DNA from: Streptomyces sp. NBC_01304
GTDB taxonomy: Bacteria > Actinomycetota > Actinomycetes > Streptomycetales > Streptomycetaceae
DNA length: 64,000 nucleotides
Assembly (NCBI RefSeq): GCF_035975855.1
Contig: NZ_CP109055.1
Span: 4,030,001-4,094,000 of the forward strand
Reading direction: 5' to 3'
Both the position numbers and the translations under genes were made by a program. This document shows, one piece after another, positions 7,919 to 16,279 of the stretch. Every line of letters begins with the position of its first letter. Position 1 is the stretch's first letter. The notes beneath the pieces are model-generated. The model did not search any database. It was given only the letters and a program-made list of their open reading frames with translations, and had not been told where the DNA came from.

Positions 7919-9258
7919 GGCCACGGCTGCCCGCCTGGACCGCGACGCTGACCTGGAAGGCCGCGGTCTTCATCACGGTCATGTGCTGTGCGCTCGCGGC
8001 GCTGCTCGGCGCCTTCGTGCATGTCGCGGTGACCGGCCAGACCGTCGGCAACGCCCGTGACAAGGCGCTCACCAAGCTGCAGGACGTCACCCGGTTGTAC
8101 GAAGCCGGGGACCGGCTGCCGCCGGGCGCGGGCGTCGACCCGCCGGGGCTGCCCGAGTCGCTGCGCAAGCTCGCCGTGAGCGGCAAGCGCGCCACGATGG
8201 TCGCCGACGACAACGGCCGGCCGACGATGTGGGCCGCGGGCCCCGCGGACGGCGGCCAGGCGATCGCCGCGGAGATCGACTACGCGCAGAGCGCCAAGAC
8301 CATCGACGGCCTGGACCGGGCCATCGCGGGCTCGTCCGTCCTCGCGATCGGCGCGACGCTCCTGGTCGGCGCGTTCGCCGTGACGCGGGTGACGCGGCGG
8401 CTGCATCTGACCGCGACCGTCGCGCGGAAGATCAGCGCCGGCGACCTGGACGCGCGCGTCAACGACCCTCGCACCAAGGACCCTTCACGTCATCAGGACG
8501 AGGTCGCGGCGGTCGCCGGAGCGCTGGACACCATGGCGTCCTCGCTGCAGGGCAAGCTGGAGAGCGAGCAGCGGTTCACCGCGGATGTGGCCCATGAGCT
8601 GCGTACGCCGCTGACCGGGCTGCACGCGGCCGCCGAGCTGCTGCCGCCGGGGCGGCCCGCCGAGCTGGTGCGGGACCGGGTGCAGGCGATGCGGACGCTG
8701 ACCGAGGACCTCCTCGAGATCTCGCGGCTCGACTCGCAGCGCGAGCAGGTCGAGTTGGACTGCCATCCGCTGGCGCCGCTCGCCGAGCGGGTGGTGCGGG
8801 GCTCCGGGACCGAGACGCAGGTCCGGGTCGTACGCGAGGTGTGCGTCGAGACGGACCGGCGGCGCCTGGAGCGGGTGCTCGGGAACCTGATCGCCAACGC
8901 CCACAAGCACGGCCGCCTTCCGGTGATCCTGACGGTCGACGGGCCGGTCGTGTCCGTACGCGATCACGGTGACGGCTTCCCGGACTACCTGGTCGAGCAC
9001 GGCCCGCAGCGCTTCCGCACGGAGGGCGGCGCGCGTGGTCACGGCCTCGGGTTGACCATCGCGGTCGGCCAGGCGAAGGTGCTCGGCGCCTCGCTGGAGC
9101 TGCGCAACGCACCGGACGGCGGGGCGCTCGCACAGCTGACGCTGCCCTATGCCGAGGGCTCGGAGGCCGGCTGCGGGACGCAGGCCAGTGACCCCGCTGA
9201 CCTGGGGCTTCCCGGTGTCGGACCGGGCGACGACGCCTCTCGTACGCACACAGAGTGA
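7915..9258 (+). CDS. Orphan sensor histidine kinase, 447 aa
   Basis: This is a membrane sensor kinase. Transmembrane helices lie at about 16-38 and 144-162 and flank a short outer loop of about 100 residues. A HAMP region (about 162-215) is followed by the phospho-acceptor helix FTADVAHELRTPL with His227. The ATP-binding lobe has the N box (LGNLIANAHKHG), the G1 motif (DHGDGF) and the G2 motif (GHGLGLTIA). The last 45 residues are disordered. No response-regulator gene lies beside it, so its partner is elsewhere. It overlaps the upstream lipoprotein gene by 4 nt, implying tight co-expression and probably a shared signal at the envelope. Confidence 0.9.
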   Translation: MRPRLPAWTATLTWKAAVFITVMCCALAALLGAFVHVAVTGQTVGNARDKALTKLQDVTRLYEAGDRLPPGAGVDPPGLPESLRKLAVSGKRATMVADDNGRPTMWAAGPADGGQAIAAEIDYAQSAKTIDGLDRAIAGSSVLAIGATLLVGAFAVTRVTRRLHLTATVARKISAGDLDARVNDPRTKDPSRHQDEVAAVAGALDTMASSLQGKLESEQRFTADVAHELRTPLTGLHAAAELLPPGRPAELVRDRVQAMRTLTEDLLEISRLDSQREQVELDCHPLAPLAERVVRGSGTETQVRVVREVCVETDRRRLERVLGNLIANAHKHGRLPVILTVDGPVVSVRDHGDGFPDYLVEHGPQRFRTEGGARGHGLGLTIAVGQAKVLGASLELRNAPDGGALAQLTLPYAEGSEAGCGTQASDPADLGLPGVGPGDDASRTHTE

Positions 9259-9357
9259 CCTTTTGCGATCACCTGGGGCCGCTCTTAGCGTGAGCCGCAC
9301 CAGGCGCCGCACTCGTCGCGTTCGAGCGGCGGCCGCGGCATTCGCCAAGGAGGCCCC

Positions 9358-9708
9358 ATGGCTTCACCCCGCTCCATCACCGGCCGGCTCGCGATAGGCA
9401 CCGCCGCAGCAGTCCTCACCGCTCTGACCGCGGCCGGACCGGCGCTCGCCGAGGCGCCGGGCAACCCGCCGCCGTCGTACACCGGGCGGGTCACCGCGAA
9501 GTCGGGGCTGCTGCTGCGGGACAAGCCGACGCGGGGCAGCCGGATCGTCGGCAAGCGGGGGTACGGCGAGATCGTGCACATCTTTTGCAAGTCACGGGGC
9601 GACTGGGTCAACAACAACGAGCTCTGGTACCTGCTCACCGACGGCACCTGGGCCTGGGGTTCGGCGGCGTACATCGACAACATCGGGCGGGTGCCGCGCT
9701 GGTGTTGA
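9358..9708 (+). CDS. Secreted SH3-like domain protein, 116 aa
   Basis: A signal peptide (GRLAIGTAAAVLTALTAAGPALAEA, cleaved near ALA-EA) precedes one bacterial SH3-type domain: VTAKSGLLLRDKPTRGSRIVGKRGYGEIV, then VNNNELWYLLTDGTWAWGSAAYI. Two Cys residues (FCKS and the C-terminal RWC) could form a disulfide. Such domains bind peptidoglycan or wall polymers. The start ATG at 9358 has an AAGGAGG ribosome-binding site 5 nt upstream. It lies 100 bp after the orphan kinase and before the FtsW/PBP pair, in keeping with an envelope gene block. Confidence 0.85.
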   Translation: MASPRSITGRLAIGTAAAVLTALTAAGPALAEAPGNPPPSYTGRVTAKSGLLLRDKPTRGSRIVGKRGYGEIVHIFCKSRGDWVNNNELWYLLTDGTWAWGSAAYIDNIGRVPRWC

Positions 9709-9805
9709 GCGCGGCCCGCGGAGCTCCGTGCAAGGGTCGCCCACACAAGTGGTTTGCGGCGATTTAGCGGGATAAAAGCCTATAGGGCTTGCTACGGTCC
9801 CCGGC

Positions 9806-11203
9806 ATGACGGGTACGGGGATGACCGGAGCGGCGGCCGACGTCAAGAGCGTCACCGGCCGGCCGGAAGCGCCCCTCCCCGCCGTCCGCGTGCCCCGCCG
9901 CCGCGGCACCGAACTCGCCCTGCTCGTCCTCGCCGTCCTGCTCAGCGTCTACGGCTATCTCGCCGTGGGCCTGGCCAAGTACGACGCGATCCCGCCCGGC
10001 GCCGCCGGCTACGGCGCCGGGCTCGGGCTCCTCGCCCTTGTCGCCCATCTGGCGGTACGGCTGCGGGCCCCCTGCGCGGATCCGCTGCTGCTGCCGATCG
10101 CGGTGCTGCTCAACGGGCTCGGCCTGGTCCTGATCTACCGCCTCGACCAGGAGACCCCGCAGCACGAGGCGGCCCTGGCCCAGCTGGTGTGGTCGACGGT
10201 CGGGGTCGCGCTCTTCATCGTGGCGGTGCTGCTGCTGCGCGATCACCGGGTGCTGCAGCGGTACGCGTACCTCTGTGTCGTCGGCGCGCTCGTCCTGCTC
10301 GTCGTGCCGATCCTCTTCCCCGCCGTGAACGGCGCCCGCATCTGGATCCGGGTCGACGGATTCTCCATCCAGCCCGCCGAGTTCGCGAAGGTGCTGCTCG
10401 CGATCTTCTTCGCCGCCTATCTCGCGGCGAACCGCAGCGCGCTCGCGTACACCGGCCGCCGGATCTGGCGGCTGCAGCTGCCCACCGGGCGGGTGCTCGG
10501 GCCGATCGTGGCGATCTGGCTGACCAGTGTGGGCGTGCTGATCCTGGAGCGGGACCTCGGCACCTCGCTGCTGTTCTTCGGCCTCTTCGTGATCCTGCTG
10601 TACGTCGCCACCGGGCGCACCGGGTGGATCGCCGTGGGGCTGCTGCTCGCGGGCTTCGGGGCCTTCGCGGTGGGCACGCTCGAACCCCATGTGCACCGCC
10701 GGGTCGAGGACTGGCTGCACCCCTTCGCCTCGATCGACGCGGGCGAGGGACCCAACCAACTCGCCCAGTCCCTCTTCGCGTTCGCGTCCGGCGGGCTGCT
10801 CGGGACGGGGCTCGGTGACGGGCATTCCATCCTGATCGGGTTCGCCGCCAAGTCGGACTTCATCCTCGCAACTGCCGGAGAGGAACTGGGACTTGCGGGG
10901 TTGTCCGCCATCTTCCTGCTGTACGCGGTGCTCGTCGCGCGGGGGTGCCGGGCGGGGCTCGCCCTGCGGGATCCCTTCGGGCGGCTGCTCGCGATCGGGC
11001 TCGCCTCGATCCTCGCGCTGCAGGTGTTCGTGATCGCGGGCGGGGTGACCGGGCTGATTCCGCTGACCGGCATGGCGATGCCGTTCCTGGCGCAGGGCGG
11101 GTCCTCGGTGGTCACCAACTGGCTCATCGTGGCGCTGCTGATCCGGGTCAGCGACTCGGCCCGCAGTCTGCCGCCCGACGCGTACGGGGAGGACGGGGCG
11201 TGA
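9806..11203 (+). CDS. FtsW/RodA/SpoVE-family SEDS glycosyltransferase, 465 aa
   Basis: This is a polytopic SEDS-family peptidoglycan polymerase with about ten membrane segments starting near residue 37 (LALLVLAVLLSVYGYLAV). Family hallmarks are the segment NGARIWIRVDGFSIQPAEFAK, the loop LEPHVHRRVEDWL, the stretch QSLFAFASGGLLGTGLGDG and the late TGLIPLTGMAMPFLAQGGSS. The paired class B PBP begins inside its stop codon (GTGA at 11200-11203), the usual SEDS-bPBP pairing. Streptomyces carries several such pairs; I cannot tell whether this one serves division, sporulation or tip growth, so no symbol is given. Confidence 0.93.
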   Translation: MTGTGMTGAAADVKSVTGRPEAPLPAVRVPRRRGTELALLVLAVLLSVYGYLAVGLAKYDAIPPGAAGYGAGLGLLALVAHLAVRLRAPCADPLLLPIAVLLNGLGLVLIYRLDQETPQHEAALAQLVWSTVGVALFIVAVLLLRDHRVLQRYAYLCVVGALVLLVVPILFPAVNGARIWIRVDGFSIQPAEFAKVLLAIFFAAYLAANRSALAYTGRRIWRLQLPTGRVLGPIVAIWLTSVGVLILERDLGTSLLFFGLFVILLYVATGRTGWIAVGLLLAGFGAFAVGTLEPHVHRRVEDWLHPFASIDAGEGPNQLAQSLFAFASGGLLGTGLGDGHSILIGFAAKSDFILATAGEELGLAGLSAIFLLYAVLVARGCRAGLALRDPFGRLLAIGLASILALQVFVIAGGVTGLIPLTGMAMPFLAQGGSSVVTNWLIVALLIRVSDSARSLPPDAYGEDGA

Positions 11204-12666
11204 CCCGTTACATCCGGCGGGCCGCCGCCTTCTGTCTGCTGCTGATCCTGGCGCTGCTCGTCAACGCCTCCCGGATCCAGGTGTTCCAGGCCGACGAGTA
11301 CGGGGCCAACGCGGCCAACCGCCGTGGGGTGATCGCCCGCTACGACCAGCCGCGCGGGGACATCCTGGTCGGCGGGCGGCCGGTGACCGGATCGAAGGAC
11401 ACGGGGCAGCAGCTGCGCTTCGAACGCACCTACAAGAACGGTCCGTTGTACGCGCCCATCACCGGCTTCGCCTCCCAGGTGTACGGCACGACCTTCCTGG
11501 AGGCCGCCGAGGACCGCCTCCTGGCCGGCACCTCGCCGCTGCTCTCCCCACTCCCCCTGTGGGAGGACTTCACGCGCGCGCAGCAGCCCGGCGGGGCGGT
11601 GCACACCACCATCGAGCCTTCCGTGCAGCAGGCGGCGTACGACGGGCTCGCCGGGAAGCAGGGCGCGGTGGCGGCGCTCGATCCGGCGACCGGGCGGATC
11701 CTCGCGCTCGTCTCCACACCGTCGTACGACCCCGAACTGCTCTCGGGCAACGAGCGCTCGGTGGCGCGGAACTGGCAGCGGCTCAACGGGGCCCCGAGCA
11801 AGCCGATGCTGAACCGGGCGATCCGGCAGACGTATCCGCCGGGCTCCGCGTTCAAGGTGGTGACGGCCGCGGCGGCGCTCGACGCCGGGGTGATCACGGA
11901 TGTCGACGCGCGGACCAAGTCGCCTTCGCCGTACCGGCTGCCGGGGACCACGACCGATCTGGTCAATGACGCCCGCGGGTGCGACGACGCCTCGTTGCGG
12001 GACGCCTTCCTGTTCTCCTGCAACACCGTCTTCGCGAAGCTGGGGGTGGAGGTCGGGCTCGGCGGGATGGCGGGCACGGCGATGCGCTTCGGCTTCAACG
12101 ACGGGTCGCTGCGCATCCCTTCACCCGTGGCCCGGTCCAACTTCGACACCTCGATGGACAAGGCGCAGCTCGCGCTCTCGTCCATCGGGCAGTACGACAC
12201 CACGGCCACGCCGCTGCAGATGGCGATGGTCGCCGCGGCGGTGGCCAACGGGGGTGATCTGCGGGCGCCCTATCTGGTCGAGCGCACCACGGACGCCGCG
12301 GGCAACGCGATCGGGACCGCCGCGTCGCAATCGCTGCGGCAGACCTTCAATCCGGGTACGGCGACGCTGCTGCGCGAGCTGATGGTCGGCGTGGTCGAGA
12401 AGGGGACGGGCAGCAATGCGGCGATTCCCGGGGCGGTGGTCGGGGGTAAGACGGGCACGGCCCAGCACGGGGTCGGCAACTCGGGGCTGCCGTACGCCTG
12501 GTTCATCTCGTGGGCCCAGGCCGAGGGTTCTCCGGTGCCGGGGGTTGCTGTGGCGGTGGTGGTCGAGGACGCGGCGGCGGATCGGGCGGATATCAGTGGG
12601 GGTGGGATTGCGGGGCCCGTGGCCCGGGAGGTCATGGCGGCGGCTCTGCGGGTGCCCTCCGCTTGA
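11200..12666 (+). CDS. Class B penicillin-binding protein (transpeptidase), 488 aa
   Basis: The protein cross-links peptidoglycan made by the partner SEDS protein. An uncleaved signal anchor (AAAFCLLLILALLVNASRI) is followed by the short dimerisation region (YDQPRGDILVGG) and the transpeptidase domain. The active-site motifs are SAFK near residue 215 (in YPPGSAFKVV), SCN near 271 and KTG near 416 (GGKTGTAQ). The length (about 490 aa) fits the PbpA-like group rather than larger PBPs. GTG start at 11200 overlaps the SEDS gene by 4 nt. Downstream lies a copy of the scattered intergenic repeat. Confidence 0.95.
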   Translation: MTRYIRRAAAFCLLLILALLVNASRIQVFQADEYGANAANRRGVIARYDQPRGDILVGGRPVTGSKDTGQQLRFERTYKNGPLYAPITGFASQVYGTTFLEAAEDRLLAGTSPLLSPLPLWEDFTRAQQPGGAVHTTIEPSVQQAAYDGLAGKQGAVAALDPATGRILALVSTPSYDPELLSGNERSVARNWQRLNGAPSKPMLNRAIRQTYPPGSAFKVVTAAAALDAGVITDVDARTKSPSPYRLPGTTTDLVNDARGCDDASLRDAFLFSCNTVFAKLGVEVGLGGMAGTAMRFGFNDGSLRIPSPVARSNFDTSMDKAQLALSSIGQYDTTATPLQMAMVAAAVANGGDLRAPYLVERTTDAAGNAIGTAASQSLRQTFNPGTATLLRELMVGVVEKGTGSNAAIPGAVVGGKTGTAQHGVGNSGLPYAWFISWAQAEGSPVPGVAVAVVVEDAAADRADISGGGIAGPVAREVMAAALRVPSA

Positions 12667-12669
12667 TAT

Positions 12670-12744
12670 TTGCCCCTCCCCGCCCCTTCCCGTAAGGCTG
12701 CCGCCGGCTTCAAAAGATTGTCCTCAAACGCCGGACGGGCTGAT
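12670..12744 (-). repeat. Composite intergenic repeat, copy 1 (reverse orientation)
   Basis: The element reads, on the minus strand, CCCGTCCGGCGTTTGAGG, then a short linker, then CGGGAAGGGGCGGGG. The core occupies 12721-12744 and the GC-rich distal block about 12675-12695. It lies between two convergent genes. The core also encodes the last five codons and TGA of the NlpC/P60 gene (SPSGV-stop). Confidence 0.8.
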
Positions 12745-13884
12745 GGGGGCCGTCGCCGACCCGTATCCCAGGTCCGATCCCTCCATCGCACCCTTCGGCA
12801 GCCTCGGAGGCTGGTACCCCGTGAAGGCCGTACCCCCCGGGTCGGGGCGGACCGCGCCGAGGAGGGGGTTGGAGGCGATCGGGGAGACCTTGACCCGGGC
12901 GCCGGGGCGGGGGGCCTGGATGACCATGCCGTCGCCCAGGTACATCGCCACGTGGGTGGCCTTGGGGAAATAGATGACCAGGTCGCCGGGGCGGAGATCG
13001 CGCAGGGGGATGCGCGGGAGTGTTGCCCACTGTTCCTGGGAGGTGCGCGGGATCTCGTGGCCGGCCCGGGTCCAGGCCTGGGAGGTGAGGCCCGAGCAGT
13101 CGTAGGTCGCCGGGCCCTCCGCGCCCCACTCGTAGGGTTTGCCGATCTGGCGGACGGCGTAGCGCAGGGCCTTGTCGCCGGCCTGCGAAGGGGCCTGGGC
13201 GCGGACCGAGCTCAGGGCGCCCGAGGCCATGAACTTGCGCTGGGCGTCGGCCATTCCGGCCTCCTCCAGCTTTCGCAGCTCGGCGAGCTGGGTCATGCTC
13301 AGGCCCGCGAGCAGCTTCTCCACCGCCTTCAGGCGCTTGGCCACCGCGTCCCGTTGCTTCTTCTGCTTGGCGGCGAGGACCTGCTGTGCGTCCAGGGACT
13401 TACGGGCCTTGGTGGCCAGGTCGTCCGCCTTCTGCTCGGTTGCGGCGAGGCGGTCGAGCGTCCGCATGCGTTCGGCCGCGACCCGGCGGATGAGGTGGCT
13501 CTGGTCGAGCACGGTGCGGGGGTTGCGGGCCAGCAACAGCTGGACGTACGCGGAGAGTTGGCTCTCCCCCTGGTATTGCTGGCGGGCCATGCGGCCGGCC
13601 AGTGCTCGGCTGGCGCCCAGCGCCAGGCGGGCCTTGCCGAGTTCGTCGCCGAGCTTCTTGTTCTCGGTCTCCTTCGTCTTCAGCTTCCCCTCGGCGGAGT
13701 TGTACGCCTCCGTCGCCTCCTCGGCCTTGCGGTAGAGGGTCTGGAGGTCCGTGAGGAGCTTGGTGATCGAGCGTTCCCCGCCGGGGCCGGGCACGGCCCG
13801 CGCGGTGGGCGGCGCGGCGAGGGTGGAGATCGCCACAGCCGCCGCCGTCGCCGTACAGGCCAGGGAGAGCCGTCCGACTGACAC
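12724..13884 (-). CDS. Secreted NlpC/P60 cell-wall hydrolase with coiled coil, 386 aa
   Basis: A signal peptide (to about residue 30, TARAVPG) is followed by a long Ala/Lys/Glu-rich coiled coil (about 38-210), then an NlpC/P60 endopeptidase domain (about 235-350). The catalytic Cys263 is in TYDCSGLTS and the His311 in KATHVAMYLGDG. The family cleaves D-gamma-glutamyl-diaminopimelate bonds in peptidoglycan, and a coiled coil of this type often holds the enzyme inactive until engaged. The gene converges on the PBP gene. Its last residues (SPSGV) are read from a scattered intergenic repeat, so the C-terminus may have been acquired when the repeat inserted. Confidence 0.93.
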   Translation of the reverse strand: MSVGRLSLACTATAAAVAISTLAAPPTARAVPGPGGERSITKLLTDLQTLYRKAEEATEAYNSAEGKLKTKETENKKLGDELGKARLALGASRALAGRMARQQYQGESQLSAYVQLLLARNPRTVLDQSHLIRRVAAERMRTLDRLAATEQKADDLATKARKSLDAQQVLAAKQKKQRDAVAKRLKAVEKLLAGLSMTQLAELRKLEEAGMADAQRKFMASGALSSVRAQAPSQAGDKALRYAVRQIGKPYEWGAEGPATYDCSGLTSQAWTRAGHEIPRTSQEQWATLPRIPLRDLRPGDLVIYFPKATHVAMYLGDGMVIQAPRPGARVKVSPIASNPLLGAVRPDPGGTAFTGYQPPRLPKGAMEGSDLGYGSATAPISPSGV

Positions 13885-13988
13885 GTCATCACCTCCGCCG
13901 CGGGGTCAGGCCCTCCGCCCCACAGGGGGAGCATGCAACGGCGTGATGATGCGAGCACCCGACAACTGGGCGATGCGGCCCCAATCCG

Positions 13989-14315
13989 TCACTCGTCCCG
14001 GGTGTCCCCGGAGTGGCCGCTTGACGGGGGCTCGTCGGTCCCGGTCGTCGGATTCGGCTTGGACCACGGCCATTTCAGGCCGCCGCCCGCCCGCCCGGAC
14101 GGGTCGTACTCGTAGCGCCATCCCTGCGTGAGGCCGAGCCGCCGCGGGTGACCCGCCGGCACCCGCCGGTACACCAGGACGGTCGGGGATCCGCCGTCCG
14201 GATCCGGCACCGGAACCTCGTACACCTTCGGCGGATGGCCGGTCGCGCCGGTCAGGACGGGCAGCTTCCTGCCGTCCAGGGGGCCGCCGACGAAGGGGGT
14301 GTCCTCGCTCCTCAT
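13989..14315 (-). CDS. Hypothetical protein, 108 aa
   Basis: I do not recognise a family. The protein starts [20 protein letters not shown], continues with a valine-rich strand pair ([24 protein letters not shown]) and ends in a Pro/Ser/Gly-rich disordered tail. The opening [14 protein letters not shown] resembles the small conserved 'GGPLDG' proteins often found in actinobacterial genomes and phages. No signal or membrane segment is seen. The ATG at 14315 is used because upstream codons in the frame read as arginine/proline-rich shadow. It lies downstream of the TetR gene on the same strand. Confidence 0.6.
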   Translation of the reverse strand: MRSEDTPFVGGPLDGRKLPVLTGATGHPPKVYEVPVPDPDGGSPTVLVYRRVPAGHPRRLGLTQGWRYEYDPSGRAGGGLKWPWSKPNPTTGTDEPPSSGHSGDTRDE

Positions 14316-14353
14316 GCGGCCAGTCTCCCCCAGGCCCGCGGAGAGTGCGAAGG

Positions 14354-15085
14354 TCAGAGCAGGTGGGCGGCCTCGCTGACCACGGGCAGGACCCGGCGGG
14401 CCAGGGAGCCGGCCGGGCCGTCGGGGCGTTCGAGGGCGAGGGCGTCCTTGAGGGCGCCCGCCGTCTGCTCGTCCGAGGCGGCGGTCGCCGTGGTGAGGGC
14501 GATGAAGTGGTCGAGGAGCCAGGCGTGCAGCTCCGGCAGGGGCGGTTGCTTCTCCTCGTCGAGCCAGATCAGGGAGGCGCCCTCGACCGCGGTGATCCAG
14601 GTCCGCACCATCATGCGCAGGCGCGGCCCGGGCTCGTCGACGCCCAGATGGGCCAGGATCTGCGCGGCGGCCTCCCGGCGCACCTCGTCCACGATCGCCG
14701 TCGTCCGCGAGGTCTCGGCGACGGAGCCGCCCTGCAGGAGCGCGCTGAAGCCGGTGTCGTGCTCGTCGACGAAGGTGAGGTAGCGGTGCAGGGCGCGGCC
14801 GAGGCGCTCGGTGAGCGGTCCGGCGGGCGGTTCGGCGAAGCACTTCTGCAGCTCGTCGGCGGCGGAGCGCAGCGCGGCCTCGTACAACTGCTGCTTGCCG
14901 CCCGGGAAGTAGCGGTAGACGAGCGGCCGGGAGACGCCGGCCTCCTCCGCCACGTCGTCGAGCGAGACATCCTCCGGCGCACGGTGCGCGAACAGCGTGA
15001 GGGCCGCCTCGCGGAGCTGGGCACGCCGCTCCTCGACGCCGAGGCGTCGGTAGGCGGGGGTGCGCGTGGTTGCTGCCGGAGACAT
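14354..15085 (-). CDS. TetR-family regulator, 243 aa
   Basis: The N-terminal HTH is clear: [19 protein letters not shown], then [33 protein letters not shown] (about residues 15-70). The rest is the helical ligand/dimer domain, with a region reading [10 protein letters not shown] that is common in this TetR subgroup. The start ATG at 15085 is followed by MSPAATTRT. It lies 62 bp downstream of the AurF-like gene in the same direction, so it may be cotranscribed with it and control it. A TCGTACGA palindrome about 25-30 bp upstream of the start is a possible but weak operator. Confidence 0.9.
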   Translation of the reverse strand: MSPAATTRTPAYRRLGVEERRAQLREAALTLFAHRAPEDVSLDDVAEEAGVSRPLVYRYFPGGKQQLYEAALRSAADELQKCFAEPPAGPLTERLGRALHRYLTFVDEHDTGFSALLQGGSVAETSRTTAIVDEVRREAAAQILAHLGVDEPGPRLRMMVRTWITAVEGASLIWLDEEKQPPLPELHAWLLDHFIALTTATAASDEQTAGALKDALALERPDGPAGSLARRVLPVVSEAAHLL

Positions 15086-15147
15086 GGTCGCAGGGTAACC
15101 GTAGTTTCGTACGACCGTGTCAGGAGTACGGCAGTCCGGCAGCACGG

Positions 15148-16086
15148 TCAGGCGAGGAGGCCGGAGGCCCGCCACAACCTGCGCCCCACGCCCCGCATCA
15201 CCCCGATGTCGTCCAGGAAGTCCGTCAGGCGCTTCGCCCCGGTCTGCATGACCTCGCGGCGGTGGCCGCTCGCCTTGACCTGGGCCAGGGCCTCGCGGCG
15301 GTCCAGGCCGCAGTCCGTGTAGACCTGGGGGTTGACGAAGGCGATGGAGAAGACGCGGGCCGCCTCGCCGCTGCTGATCCGGGTCAACTCGCGCTCCCAG
15401 CGGGGCGCGGTCACCATCTGGCGGCGCAACTCCTCGCGGGCGTAACGCACATGACGGGCCTCCTCGACCACGTGGATGCGGGTCACGCCTCGCACCAGGG
15501 TCTGCACGCGCTCGTCGGGGAAGACCAGGCGCTGCATCCAGTCGAGGATCTCCTCGCCGAGCAGGGTGCAGGCGAAGGAGCCGGGGGTGGTGGAGACCGT
15601 CTTGAGGATGCGGGCCATGTTGTGGTTGAGCCAGGAGACGGGGTACGTGGGCGCCCCGCCCTTCTTGATCATGCGCGCGAACATCATGGAGTGCCGGCAC
15701 TCGTCCGCGATCTCGGTGAGCGCGTAGCGGACGTGGTTGCTGGTCAGCGACTTGTCGTAGATGTGGCGCACGAGCAGCTGCATGAGGATGATCTCGAACC
15801 AGATGCCCAGCGAGGCGAGGGACGCGGCCTCGTGGCGGGCCAGGTCCATCCGCTGCTCCTCGGACATCCGGCGCCACATCGGGGTGTCGTACAGGGAGAC
15901 CAGCTCCGGCGGCCAGAACCACTTCCCGTCCTCGACCGGGGCGTCCCAGTCGAGCTCCGTGTCCGGGTCGAAGGAGTGCTTGGCGGAAGACTCGAGCAAG
16001 CGCTCGGCCACCTGCTCCCGGTCCTTGAGCAGGCCGAGTGCGTCCCGCAGTCCTTCGAGCGCACCGGCTTCCGTCGTGGTCGTCAT
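15148..16086 (-). CDS. AurF-like diiron oxygenase, 312 aa
   Basis: This is a ferritin-like non-haem diiron enzyme of the AurF/p-aminobenzoate N-oxygenase group. Metal-ligand motifs are visible as ExxH pairs: ADECRHSMMFARM and VVEEARHVRYAREEL, plus acidic helices LARHEAASLASLGIWFEI and LLGEEILDWMQRL. AurF converts amines to nitro groups, but most genomic homologues have unknown substrates. The ATG at 16086 is preferred over a GTG at 16098 because the stretch GAGGTGG sits 8 nt before it. The gene diverges from a second ferritin-like gene with 193 bp between starts and precedes a TetR gene. Confidence 0.88.
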   Translation of the reverse strand: MTTTTEAGALEGLRDALGLLKDREQVAERLLESSAKHSFDPDTELDWDAPVEDGKWFWPPELVSLYDTPMWRRMSEEQRMDLARHEAASLASLGIWFEIILMQLLVRHIYDKSLTSNHVRYALTEIADECRHSMMFARMIKKGGAPTYPVSWLNHNMARILKTVSTTPGSFACTLLGEEILDWMQRLVFPDERVQTLVRGVTRIHVVEEARHVRYAREELRRQMVTAPRWERELTRISSGEAARVFSIAFVNPQVYTDCGLDRREALAQVKASGHRREVMQTGAKRLTDFLDDIGVMRGVGRRLWRASGLLA

Positions 16087-16279
16087 GGCTGCTGCCACCT
16101 CGCGATCGGTGTTGCCAGGGGGTTACCGGGGGTCACGCCTGATGCTTCTTCTTATGAGACTGCCTGTCAGCAAGGCCGTCAATCCCCTGCGCACCACTTG
16201 TTGACCGCTGGTCTACCAACGTGTGAACCTGCCAACTATCGGGATCTGACGGGTAGTTACTGGTAGTGAGGAGCTCTCC

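Noticed and set aside
12670..12744. Insertion sequence end or transposon remnant
   Set aside because: The repeat family has no transposase or target-site duplication in the window and always sits between genes, so it is listed as an intergenic repeat of unknown origin only.
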